The notes under the pieces are model-generated. The model saw only the letters and a program-made list of their open reading frames with translations. It was not told where the DNA came from and made no database searches. Shown here piece after piece: positions 22,309 to 33,738 of a DNA stretch of 64,000 bases (its first letter is position 1; each line of letters starts with the position of its first letter). The stretch spans positions 1 to 64,000 of the forward strand of contig NW_026461852.1 of the NCBI RefSeq assembly GCF_021730395.1. The letters are read 5' to 3'. Source of the stretch: Mercenaria mercenaria. Taxonomy: Eukaryota > Mollusca > Bivalvia > Venerida > Veneridae. The translations under genes were made by a program, and so were the position numbers.

Positions 22309-23738
22309 ACAAGAGAGTCACTGACCCTTAAGCGCTCACCTGTGTACAAGGCTTCAAGTTTGTCTGTATACTGAGTACAGAGTTATGTTTCTTCTATGTT
22401 AGCCTATATTATACACATGTCACACACATTTTTGAACCTAGGGCGACAATTTGAATAATCACGATAGAAATTACAAAATTTGATATCACACACAAAATAT
22501 CAAGGCTCTAGTTATTATTGATTTAGGGAAGAAGATTTTCTATGTTTCTTATATAAAAGCTTATGGTAAGTAAATGTCAGACACAGGGGCATGGCCATTT
22601 CTTCAACCTTAGGGTAACAATTTGGACAAGTATGGTAGAGAGTCAGATCCTTATATCACATGCCAAATATCAAAGCTCTAGAGAAAGAGCTTTTTAAACT
22701 CTGAGAGCTAAAAACCTATTTTAACATAAAGACGCTTATGTTCAATGAACCCGAACCGTTGGAACAATTTTGAAAGAGGGCTATCCAGAAATAATTTGTG
22801 TAAAGTTTCATCAAAATCCATTCTTTTGTTTTGGAAAAGATACTGTTTAAAGAAAGTGTTGATGAAAAGTGGCCACGTCCTCTGGCGGCCATGTTTTTAG
22901 ATGAATCAGAAAGGTTTGAACATTATTTGTAGAAGGTCTCACTAGAATCATTTGTGTGAAATTAATTTAAAATCGAACCAACAGTTTCACACAAGAAGAT
23001 TTTTAAAGTTTCCCCTATATACATATAGGAAAAAACTGACCACGACCTCTGGTGGCCATGTTTTATGACGAATCCGTTTAATTTGAACAATCTTGGTAGA
23101 CGGTCATATAAGGAACATTTGTGTGTAATTATTCTAAAATCGGGACAACAGTTTCACACAAGAAGATTTTTAAAGTTTCCACTATATACATATAGCAAAA
23201 AGTGACCACACCCCTGGCAGCCATGTTTTTTGTCGAATTGAAATAATTTGAACAATCTTGGTATCTTGGTAGAGGGTCACACAAGGACCATTGTGTAAAG
23301 TTATTCTAAAATCGAGCCAGCAGTTTCACACCAGAAGATTTCTTAAGGTTTAAGCTATAACATACAGGGAAAAGTGGCAACACCTTCTGGCGGCCATGTT
23401 TTTCTTCAGACGAATCGGTATAATTTAAACAAATTTGGTAGAGAGTGACATAAGGACCATTTGTGTGAAATAATTTCAAAATCGGTCTATCGGTTTAGGA
23501 GGAGATACCGTTTGATGATTTTTCTATTTTTAGCTCTGGCGGCCGCTATGTGCAACTAAGAAGAAATATTTGAACAACTTTGGTAGAGGATCATCCAAGG
23601 ACTATTCATGCTAAATTTCAATAAAATCCATTCAATAGTTTTTAAATTGCTGACATCGGACGGACGAACGGACGCACGACGGACGACAGACACAGCGTGA
23701 TCACAATAGCTCACCATGAGCATTGCTCAGGTGAGCTA
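22309..23738 (+). repeat. Tandem-core dispersed element with terminal hairpin
   Basis: Starts CAAGAGAGTCACTGACCC. Several diverged units of roughly 130 bp follow, each with GTGGCCACGTCCTCTGGCGG-like, CGGCCATGTTTTT, AATCGAGCCAACAGTTTCAC-like and CAAGAAGATTTTTAAAGTTT phrases. It ends with an (ACGG)n tract (GGACGGACGAACGGACG, about 23660) and a hairpin AGCTCACC/GGTGAGCT at 23708-23737. Non-coding and probably non-autonomous. Confidence 0.75.
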
Positions 23739-23929
23739 ATAACACACACATAAGAAAATCAAGGCAGCCCTAATTGTCCTAATGCTAATCTGTATTATGC
23801 TTGAGGATTGATGCAAATTTAAGTTAAAATGTTTGACCTTGAATATATGAATGCCACACTGAATAATGAATGGTAACAACTGTGTTTAGTAAAAAAAAAA
23901 AAACAACGATAAAATGGTCAAGTGCACCC

Positions 23930-26840
23930 TTTAAACACATGTGAAAGGTCTTTACAAGGACGCTACCGACCAAATTGTCAAAGTCTTTGAAAGATATTGC
24001 TGTTTTTAGCTAAAGAGTTCTCTTAAAAGGGGCCAAATGCCCCCATTTGAAGAACTTTGACAGAATACTATACAAGAGGGCCAAGATGGCCCTAGGTCGC
24101 TCACCTGAGAAACACACCAGAACACACCATAACAGTGTAAACATGTTTGACCTAGTGATTTCATGAAAAAAATATTCTGACCAATTATCATTAAAATTGT
24201 AGCAAAACATCTTGAGTATAAATTAGTATTTTCTTTGATTTGACCTAGTAACCTAGTTTTTGACTCCAGATGACCCATATTCAAACTTTACCTAGATCTC
24301 ATTAAGGCTATCATTCTGACAAAATTTCATGAAGATCAATTGAAAAATACATCTTCTATCGCATACACAAGGTTTTTCTTCGATTTGACCTAGTGACCTA
24401 GTTTTTGACCCCTGACTACCCATATTCAAACTTCACCTAGATTTCATCAAGGCAACAATTCTGACTAAATATTATGAAATCCAGTGTAAAATGCAGCCCC
24501 TATTGCATACACAAATGTTTTCCAGTGATTTAACCTAGTGACCTAGTTTTTAAATCAAGCTAATTCATATTCAAACTTGACCTAGATTTCATCAAGTCTA
24601 TCATTCTGACAAAATTGCATGAAGTTCAGTTGAAAAATACAGCCTCTATCGCATACACAAGTGTTTTTATTTGACCTAGTGACCTAAATTTTGACCCCAG
24701 ATGACCCATATTCGAACTTAACCAATATTTTATCAATGCAATCATACTGACCAAATTTCATAAAGATCAATTGAAAAATACAGCATCTATCGCATACACA
24801 AGGTTTTCTTTGATTTGACCTAGTGACCTACTTTTTGACCCAAGATGACTTATTTTCAATCTCGGCCTAGACTTCATTCAGGTTATTAATCTGACTTAAT
24901 TTCAGGAGGAGCAATCGAAAAATACAGGCTCTATCGCATATACAAGCTTTTCCTTTGATTTGGCCTAGTGACCTACTTTCTGACCCCAGATAAACCATAA
25001 TCAAACTTAAGGTAGATTTTACAAAGCCAATCATTTTGAGCAAATTTCATGAAGATCAGTTGAAAAATACAGCCTCTATCGCGTACACAAGTTTTTTATT
25101 TGATTTGATCTAGTGACCTACTTTTTGACCCAAGATGACCTATATTTAAACTCGGGCTAGATTTCATCAAGGCTATTATTCTGACTTAATTTCATTTAGA
25201 TTAATTTGAAAAATACAGCCTCTATCGCATACACAATATTGTTTTTATTTGACCTAGTGACCTAATTTTTGACCCCAGATGACCCATATTCAAAGTTAAC
25301 CAATATTTTATCAATGCAATCATTCTGACCAAATTTCATGAAGATCAATTGAAAAATACAGCATCTATCGCATACACAAGGTTTTCTTTTATTATACCTA
25401 GTGGCCTACTGTTTGACCCAAGATGACCCATATTTTAATTTCAGCCTAGATTTCATTAAGGTCATTTTTTTTACTTAATTTCAGGAAGATCAATTGAAAA
25501 ACACAGCCTCTATCGCATATACAAGGTTTGCATTTGATTTGACCTAGTGACCTACTTTTTGACCCAAGATAATCCATATTCAAACTCGACCTTGATTTTA
25601 TCAAGGCAATCATTCTGACCAAAATTCATGAAGATTAATTGAAAAACAAAGCCTCTATCGCATTCATAAGGTTTTTCTTTGATTTGACCTAGTGGCCTAG
25701 TTTTTGACCCCGGATAAACCATGTTCGAACTCTGCCTAGATATCATCAAGATTATCATTCTGAATAAAATTCATAAAGATCTAAAAAAAATACAGCCTCT
25801 ATCGCATACACAAGGTTTTTCTTTGATTTGACCTAGTGACCTAGTTTTTGACCCCGGATAACCCATTTTCAAACTCGGCCTAGATTTTATCAAGCTTATC
25901 ATTCTGACCAAAATTCATGAAGATTAATTGAAAAATACAGCCTCTATCGCATACAGAAGGGTATTCTTTGATTTGACCTAGTGACCTAGTTTTTGACCCA
26001 AGATGACCCATTTTCAAACTCGACCTAGATTTTATAAAGGTAATCATTCTGACCAAATATCACGAAGATCAGTTGGAAAATACAGCCTCTATCGCATACA
26101 CAAGCCAAATGTTGACAGATGGCAGATGACAGACGACAGAGAGACAAACAGACGACAGACGCCGGACATAACTCACCTGAGCATTGCTCTGGCGAGCTTA
26201 TAAAAGTGCTATAGCTAAGTTTGATGAAGATCTATTTGCAACTTTATGACATGAGGTTGTTTAAAGTTGTTTCTATTGTAGTTCCAGAAAATGAAAAGAG
26301 GACATAAAAATAACACTACAGAGCAAATTTGATGAAGATCAATCAAGCGGTTCGTGAATAAAAGTTGGTTAAAATCTTTTCTTATTCTAACTTTAGCAGG
26401 CCCTAAAATGACCGAGCACCCTGTGTTGAACAACTTTAGGAGAGGGCCTTACAAGGATGCACTAGACCGATTTTGATGAATATCAATGAAGAAGATCATG
26501 GGTTGAAGTCATTTAAAAATAATAATTTATCCTAGCTCAAATGGCCACTAAAATAAGCCAAGTGCCCATATTTGAACAATTTTGGCAGAACTTAGCACAC
26601 GTTATAATGATGCTGCAATCCAGGTTTGATGAAGATCCGAGAAGCGGTATATGAGAATCCTCGTTTTTTCAATGCCTCGAAAGGGGCGAACCACACCCAT
26701 TTGAATACTCTAATGAGGGAGGGTTTATCGAGAGGTTCAGCTGTAGTAGCACCTTAAAGGGACTAAACGCCCACCATTTGAACACTAACTCGGGAGAAGA
26801 TCTTGCAATGATGTTTCAGTTTAGGTTTAATGAAGATCTA
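23930..26840. repeat. Older tandem repeat hosting a nested element
   Basis: Sequence at 23930-24072 and again at 26200-26840 belongs to one family (CCCATTTGAA, AACTTTGGCAGA-like, TTACAAGGATGC, TTTGATGAAGATC, AAGAAGTCATTTAAA-like phrases, units about 150 bp). It is interrupted by the element at 24073-26199: 'CAGAATACTATA' breaks off on the left and the next unit resumes on the right. Confidence 0.65.
24073..26199 (+). repeat. Tandem-core dispersed element, about 13 units of 145 bp
   Basis: Starts CAAGAGGGCCAAGATGGCCC (a hairpin GGGCC/GGCCC) and CTAGGTCGCTCACCTGAG. Then come about 13 units with TTTGACCTAGTGACCTAG, CATGAAGATCAATTGAAAAA and ACAGCCTCTATCGCATACAC. It ends with a CAGACGACAGACG tract and a CTCACC/GGCGAG hairpin (26172-26198). 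Nested in the repeat at 23930-26840. Minus-strand ORFs here are incidental. Confidence 0.8.
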
Positions 26841-27005
26841 TTAAGGTCAAGAAGGCGTAATTCAGGCGTAATTCAGCGCCATCTAAACGTTGCTGGAACA
26901 GCTTGTATGCTATAGATTTCATTTTTTCATCCAGCTTTTCGTGATATTTGAACAATAAAATATCTACTTGTAGTTCAGAAAAGGTGTGGATATAATTACT
27001 GCCTA

Positions 27006-27031
27006 CCTTAAATAAATAAATAAATAAATAA
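27006..27031. repeat. (AAAT)n microsatellite
   Basis: About six consecutive AAAT/TAAA units. Confidence 0.85.
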
Positions 27032-27103
27032 GTATATCTTTTTAACGCAGAAAATAAAAAAAAAAACAATTAGGTCGGGCTACAGATGGTTTCAACATAC
27101 AGC

Positions 27104-27895
27104 AATTCATGTTAACTTTCATCTTTTAAATGAACATTGTTAAGCATTATGTGCAATTCAGATTGTTTAGAATAATTCCCGTTCTGAAAACAAATACCCT
27201 TGACCCTTAGAAAATAGTCTCTTGTCTAACTCATCCAGTCACAAAATGCCCCCACCCCTCATGTCGGACCGAATGACACACTGGTTGAAGCGTCCGCCCG
27301 CCCATCGGGCGGTCATAGGTTTGGTGTCCGGTACAGTCACTCTACAGTCACTTTATCCGTGACTAATATTTTTCAATGACCCAGTTACAAGTAACTGTGG
27401 GGAAAGAGTTTAGTGCTTGCGAAAAGTAAAATGTTTACGAAAACGGGCGCAACCCAAACCAACCCCCCACTCCGCCCCCCAAATTATATTCCCGGCTTAT
27501 TCTGACTTTTAAGTTGGTCGAAATATGCACAGTTAAGACGACGTAAAGTTAATGTTAGACGTTTAAAGTGTGCAGACAGGAAATAAATACGTTTTTGCAC
27601 TTATGCATTTGATAACCATTAATTGTGTTGGGTTTACGCCGTTTCTCAACAATTATTTCACGGCGGTCTGCTAAGGAACCTGTCTTTATAGTTTCTAATC
27701 AGTAGGCAATTTTCATGTTAACTTTCATCTTTTAAATAAACATTTTCTAACATTATGTGCAATTCAGATTATTGAGAATAATTCCCGTTCTGAAAAAAAA
27801 TACCCTTGACCCTTAGAAAATAGTCTCTTGTCTACCTCATCCGGTCTGCTAAGGAACCTATCTTTATAGTTTCTAATCAGTAGGCAATTTTCGTA
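27104..27895. repeat. Local direct duplication, copies about 600 bp apart
   Basis: 27104-27245 and 27713-27843 share CATGTTAACTTTCATCTTTT, TTATGTGCAATTCAGATT and CCCTTGACCCTTAGAAAATA with few differences. A second segment CGGTCTGCTAAGGAACCT (27664 and 27843) is also doubled. Between them lie a tRNA-like GC-rich patch (27262-27330, GGTTTGGTGTCCGG resembling a B box) and a fragment of the GGGTTTACGCCGTTTCTCAA repeat (27627). Confidence 0.7.
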
Positions 27896-28630
27896 AGAAA
27901 TTGACAACTTTCACACTTCATGGAATGTTGTATCTAGTCGGGCTAAAACTAAAATCTCCGGATTCCGGGGAATATTGTATTTCACTATTTATTAAACAGC
28001 TAAAATGGATTGAAATCTACTGAAACCAATTGATAATGCAATACACGATTCAATAAAGGCTGCATATAAATCCTACAAACAGACAATGTGAACGTAACAT
28101 TTTAAATGATCTTAATCTTCCCAATTTTCATAGCATCGTAGTGTAAGCCTTATTTTGCATAATTTCTACAATTCATTTTGCTGTGGTCAACTTCCGAAAG
28201 TTAGTACCCAAAAGATACATGTTTTTTCTGTTCGCCAGGAAAAATACGTTAAAATTCACCAGAAAGACCCTGATTTTAGGTTTAATCTCAAACAACTAAA
28301 CAAATATTTGCCAAATTTCACCGGGCTGACTATTGCGCTACGTAACATTAGTGTTTAAGGCGGCGTATGATATCACAATGTTCATTAATACTAGTGAAAA
28401 AAAGAAGTTATTTTGCATTAATAAATATGTGTGCAACCAATCAACGACTGTAAAAATCTAAACGCTATTCATGTCAGAACTTGAATTTCTTTAATTGAAA
28501 ACGTACTACAAATAATGTTTTGTCGATATACGATTTTGCAACTTGAATGCGTTAACAAGCCTTCAAAATATACCACTACCTTGCCAGATGCTTGGGAAAT
28601 AAAGTTTTAGAAATAAAATTACTAAAATAA
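27896..28630. other. 3' flank of the HEPN gene, nothing else recognised
   Basis: AT-rich, no supported ORF. A minus-strand ATTAAA (28490-28495) about 135 bases beyond the stop codon could serve as a polyadenylation signal for the gene that ends at 28631. Confidence 0.4.
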
Positions 28631-31600
28631 TTATTTACCTGGCAATTTCTTTTCAAATTTTAGTTGACCGATCCTTTCTTTTACAACCTTCATATGGTGC
28701 GTGACATTTTCCTTCACTGCGTCAACATCCTCTTGTACTTTTCCAACATCGTTTGCTATCTCTTTCTTCACTACGTCAACATCTTTCTTTACTTCGGCAA
28801 CATCTTCTATTACTTTGCCAACATCTGATACATCTTTCTTCACTTCGTCAATATCTTCTTTTACTTTGCAAAACTCCTTTGCTACATCTTTCTTCGCTTC
28901 GTTAACATCTTCTTTTACTTTGCCAACCTCTTTTGCTACATTTTTCTTCACTTCGGCAACATCTTCTTTCACTCTGCCAACCTCTTTTGCTACATCCTTC
29001 TTCACATCGACAAAATCTTCTTTTACTCTGCCAACCTCTTTTGCTACATCTTTCTTCACTTCACCAACAGCTTCTTTTACTTTGCCAACCTCTTTTGCTA
29101 CATTTTTCTTCACTTTTGCTACATCTTTCTTCACTTCGACAACATCTTCTTTCACTCTGCCAACCTCTTTTGCTACATCTTTCTTCACTTCACCAACAGC
29201 TTCTTTTACTTTGCCAACCTCTTTTGATACATTTTTCTTCACATCGACAAAATCTTCTTTTACTCTGCCAACCTCTTTTGCTACATCTTTCTTCACTTCA
29301 CCAACAGCTTCTTTTACTTTGCCAACCTCTTTTGCTACATTTTTCTTCACTTCGGCAACATCTTCTTTTACTTTGCCCCCCTCTTTTGCTACATCTTTCT
29401 TCTCTTCGACAACATCATCTTTTACTTTGCCAACCTCTTTTGCTACATATTTCTTCATTTTGGCAACATCTTCGTTTACTTTGTCAACCTCTTTTGCTAC
29501 ATTTTTCTTCACTTCGGCAACATCTTCGTTTACTTTGCTAACCTCTTTTGTTACATCTTTCTTCACTTCGACAACATCTTCTTTCACTCTGCCAACCTCT
29601 TTTGCTACATCTTTCTTCAAATCGACAAAATCTTCTTTTACTCTGCCAACCTCTTTTGCTACATCTTTCTTCACTTCACCAACAGCGCCTTTTACTTTAT
29701 CAACCTCTTTTGCTACATCTTTCTTCACATCGACAGCATCTTCTTTTACTTTGATAACCTTTTTGGCTACATCTTTCTTCATTTCGTCAATATCTTCTTT
29801 TACTTCGCCAACCTCTTTTGCTACATCTTTCCTCACTATTTTAACATCTTCCTTCACGCTGTCAACTTCTTTTTTAACGTTTCCAACCTCCTTTGTTACA
29901 TCTAATACGTCTTTCTTTACAAGATGTATTTCAGTTTCTAAGCCTTTCTCCGTGTTTTGCCAGTTTTGTATTTCTGTTTGTAACTTTTTCTCAGCCTCTG
30001 GATCAAGAGGACTGCACTTGTATACATGGATAAGCTGTTGCAGGTTCTGAACAGGATTAAGGAGATTCAGCCGATTGAGTACCTACAGTGAAATAATGAT
30101 GGGGTTTAAGCTATGGCAGATTATTGGAAAGGGTGCATAAGATATATAAGAGGGTAGCGCTTATTTGAATATCAATGCTCTTAATGTCAAGGTCAAGGGC
30201 ACAGCGTCTTAACTTTTGTACACCACACCTTAACATCTACCATAAAGTTTGGTATGCAAACGTGTAGCAATATATAGAACAAACGCTCAAATAAATGGCA
30301 TGGCAGTTAATTAATAAACCAAGAGCAAATAACAGCTATATGATTAATTAAACATTAGACCATGCCTTACATGACACATACCATCGCTTTATCAGCATTC
30401 AAAGCAATGGAGAACATTACAACGCTTTATCAAATGATCATTTTGTATGGCTACATTTAAAACGTAATGTATAATGAAATATTTTCATTCTGTATGTATT
30501 TTGTTTAGAAAGAATTAAATGTATGCTTTTGTATAAACAGCATTGGTGCAATAATATAAATGGAAACTCTTTATGCGATATGTACGTGCACAATGTCAAT
30601 GAAAAAAAATGGCGTCGTTCAAAATAATTTCAGAATCAGTAACCAACATTCATTTACAGCACAAACACTTTTTATTACAATTAAGATCACGTTTGAGACA
30701 GGAAATGTATTCAAAGAAGTCATCAAAATGCATTATCAATGTAGAATACTAGAAACTAAACAAGTTAAAAAAATCAAACACTGAATAAAACCTGTAGAGA
30801 TTCTGGTTATGAGGTTTCTTACAATATTAAATCCAATCCTAACACATTGTATTCGCGTTTATATCCAAAAAACTTTTAGCATAATTCCAAGAATTTGTAG
30901 AAAAAAAAATCCTCACAAATAAAACGTTATAACCGATAATAAGGTTATAATAATCATAACACTTTGACTGAAACTTTAACTGATTCAAATATTTCAGCTG
31001 TTTTCAATTTTTTTTTAGCTCAAATGACAATTATCTGAAAAAAGAAAGGTTAAGTGCAAACAGTTGAACGATTAGAATCATGATCAAAACAGAGATGTTG
31101 TAAATGTATATCGCTTCTCCTCTCATTCATTTCTATCTCCAGTTATCTTCTCTCCTACGTGCCCAAAATAAGGTGGAGGTGAAGTAAATGAAGAACATAT
31201 AGATACGTACCTAATAGTTCGATCTGGTGAAGAAGCTAAGTGGGAATCATATAGAAATATGGCAGTTCTTTACTAAATCAAAGTCTAGCAACTCTTGGTT
31301 TTTCCCGTTGCCATTGATTTAGTTTGTGCAAGATAGTATAAGTAAATACTTACTTATCAAAAGATCCCGTGCCATTAAATTTTCAATTCAGATTTTTTAG
31401 TTTAAACAATGTATTTGCAGCTTTTATCACCTTTACTGTCAGTTTCAAATTAATAAAAATCCAGCATTTACAGAACGCATTTTCTTTCTGGTGTAGTGCC
31501 GGTGGATAGATTTAATAAAGCTTTTTAATGGCTAGGGTCACCTAAATTCTTATTCGTAAATTTTCTTCTATATTTCGTCACCTTAGTGCAGTAAGTCAAT

Positions 31601-33052
31601 AAGTCCTTCTTTAAATCAATGCAGTTATCTACTTTTTGCACTGAGGTGACGATTTGCTCTTTTGAGAAATGAGATGTAATATATATTCCTACAGTTACCT
31701 GTTCGATCTCCATCCATTTCTGCCTAAATATGGGCAGATGTATCCCAGTTGTCGAGGATATGTGTGATATCTAGAAGAAGACAAATATAGTGTTCCTATC
31801 ACTGCTCAAACTTACTAAGACAAACGTTTAATATCATTGAGTTATCTTACAAACTGATGTATTAGATACTATATGAACAAAAGCTATACGAGTACAGCAA
31901 TTCTCGACTATTCGACAGTCTTGTCATTACGGAAAGTTTATTGAAATTTCAAAATAATGAAAAAAAAAAACAACAAAAATTAGATTATCAACACCAATAG
32001 AACATAGATATATCAGAGGTAGGATTTTTTGTAGGCGAATTAGCTGCTAGAGATTTTTACTTTGTCTTTGTTTGACATTTTGAAAAACTCGCATGTCATT
32101 AGACTAACGATTTTAAAGCAAATATTAATTTATCATTGTATTATGTAACTCAATTCGAAAAAAGGATGTATCAACGGGATATATGAAAATTGATATTGCA
32201 TGCGCTGTTAAACAAAACAGCACTTTGGCACATCAATGGGATATCAGTGTGGGATATCAATGCACAGAAAACCATAATAGAGCTGTTGCGCATGATATTT
32301 TAAATTACTTGTGAATATGATATAATAAATATTATTATATTAATGCACCTACATGGGATTTGCATTTATTTGGTTATTTACGTGAGGTGTAATAAGTCTG
32401 AATATAATTTGATATATAAGAAACAGGTTGTAACATTTCCTGTCCTTTGGGATCTTGAAGTCCATTCAGTATATGGGTAATAGGGTTCCGCTTATGCCGG
32501 TGCAAGGGGGCGTGAGAGGTGTTGCACTTTCCACTAACTTTCATAATCTCATAAACAGACTCAATCAAACCGAGTCTGCTATTACTTTGCTTGGATGCAT
32601 TCTATGGATATCCATATAGATTTTATGTCTTTCATTTGCAATGTAATAAAAGTTAGACTTACTTCATTTCTGAACATTCTCAATCGACATATATCTGCTT
32701 CAAGCGAAGTGTCTCCTGGATGTGGTATCACATTCCATGCAAAATGTTTATTTAAACCACAACATTTCAGGTTCCGTAGCAAACATATGACAAGAGTGAG
32801 ATCAAAGTCAGCTATAGTTGGGAGCTGACCACTCTGTGGATACAGCAAATCAAATTGTGTCTGAGTTATTGCTTTACTTGCCCTCAGACGATTTATTGTT
32901 CCCTTTTCATTATTCAGAAGAATATTTAGCGGGACATTTGTTCTCTTCTGATCAAATATATTCCTTACGACTGCAGTTCCTCCATCTATAATCAATGTTT
33001 GGAGTCGGAAGAGGTAAACTTGATTTTTTTGAAGTACTTGTGCTGTTGCCAT
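28631..33052 (-). CDS. HEPN (DZIP3-type) domain protein with long helical repeat rod
   Basis: Predicted three-exon host gene: exon 1 33052-32663, exon 2 31770-31699, exon 3 30082-28631, all phase 0, giving 637 residues. Donors are GTAAGT and GTAACT, acceptors TTCTAG and CTGTAG. Start ATG at 33052 has A at -3 and G at +4. Residues about 15-155 match the HEPN domain of DZIP3-like proteins (LIIDGGTAVVRNIFD, FDLLYP, FDLTLVICLLRNL, DTSLEADICRLRMF); the catalytic-type motif RNEISH is split by intron 1. Exon 3 opens with NPVQNLQQLIHVYKC and LDPEAEKKL, then about 20 copies of an 18-residue K/E/D/V repeat (for example VKKDVAKEVGKVKEDVAE). No signal peptide or membrane segment, so probably cytosolic. 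HEPN domains are often RNases or oligomerisation modules in immunity; here function is inferred. Further exons cannot be excluded. Confidence 0.8.
28720..29870 (-). repeat. 54-bp coding minisatellite (18-residue helical repeat)
   Basis: About 20 tandem 54-bp units inside exon 3 of the HEPN gene, each encoding an 18-residue segment with valines spaced 3-4 apart. Neighbouring units differ, but blocks such as KEAVGEVKKDVAKEVGRV recur, suggesting later block duplication. The unit has no stops on the opposite strand in two frames, which explains the long plus-strand ORFs (28701-30050 and others); these are shadows. Confidence 0.85.
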
Positions 33053-33058
33053 ATTCAA

Positions 33059-33595
33059 AACTCTCTAAATTGACATCTTATCAAATGAACCAGTTGTTGC
33101 ATCAAACCTGTGGATATAAGCATACGCTGTACGACTATTTAATAAAAACATATTTGCAAACAATTATGCTTATATATAGATATTTGGCTTATGCATAGAT
33201 ATTTGCAAGTTATTATATTCACACATTGATATTTGCAAGCTATTATGATTATACATTGGTATTTGGAAGCTATTATGTTTATACATTGATATTTGCAAGC
33301 TATTATGTTTATACATTGATATTTGCAAGTTGCTTTATTTACACATTGGTATTTGCAATATATGCTCATACATTGATATCAGTAAGCTACTATCTTCAAG
33401 TATTTGTATCTGTACTCTATTTTGCTCTGACATTTATATCTGTAATTTATCAAGCTACTACAAGGATATTTATAAGAAAGTACGCGTATATATTGCTGTT
33501 TCAAGCTATTATGTTTACACATTAAAAAATAAAGCAAGTGATTAAAACATTTCCATTAAATACTAAGTTCCCTGCTTAAAAGTGTCTTATTATTT
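33059..33595. repeat. 30-bp minisatellite upstream of the HEPN gene
   Basis: From about 33165 to 33410 the unit GATATTTGCAAGCTATTATG plus TTTATACATT is repeated about eight times, becoming degenerate at the right. It starts some 110 bp upstream of the HEPN start codon, so it lies in its promoter or 5' UTR. No TATA box was singled out. ORFs on both strands here are artefacts. Confidence 0.75.
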
Positions 33596-33738
33596 GAGCC
33601 CCGTCAAGCATAAAAGGTCCTTATCGTAATTGACACGTTTCCGAGATAAATGACGTCAAAGTCAAATGATGACGTATCAATATGGCCGCGCCCAGATGTT
33701 GACATGCATCAAGGTTAAACGGAAGGAAAAACAGAATA

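Noticed and set aside
28701-30050. 449-residue plus-strand ORF rich in S, T and F
   Set aside because: It is the opposite-strand shadow of the HEPN gene exon 3 repeats; splice sites, HEPN continuity and codon logic support the minus strand.
33053-33058. TTG start giving two extra residues to HEPN exon 1
   Set aside because: The ATG at 33052 has a good context (A at -3, G at +4) and a eukaryotic gene is unlikely to start at TTG.
33165-33410. CRISPR-like array of 30-bp repeats
   Set aside because: Units are directly adjacent with no unique spacers, and the DNA is eukaryotic.
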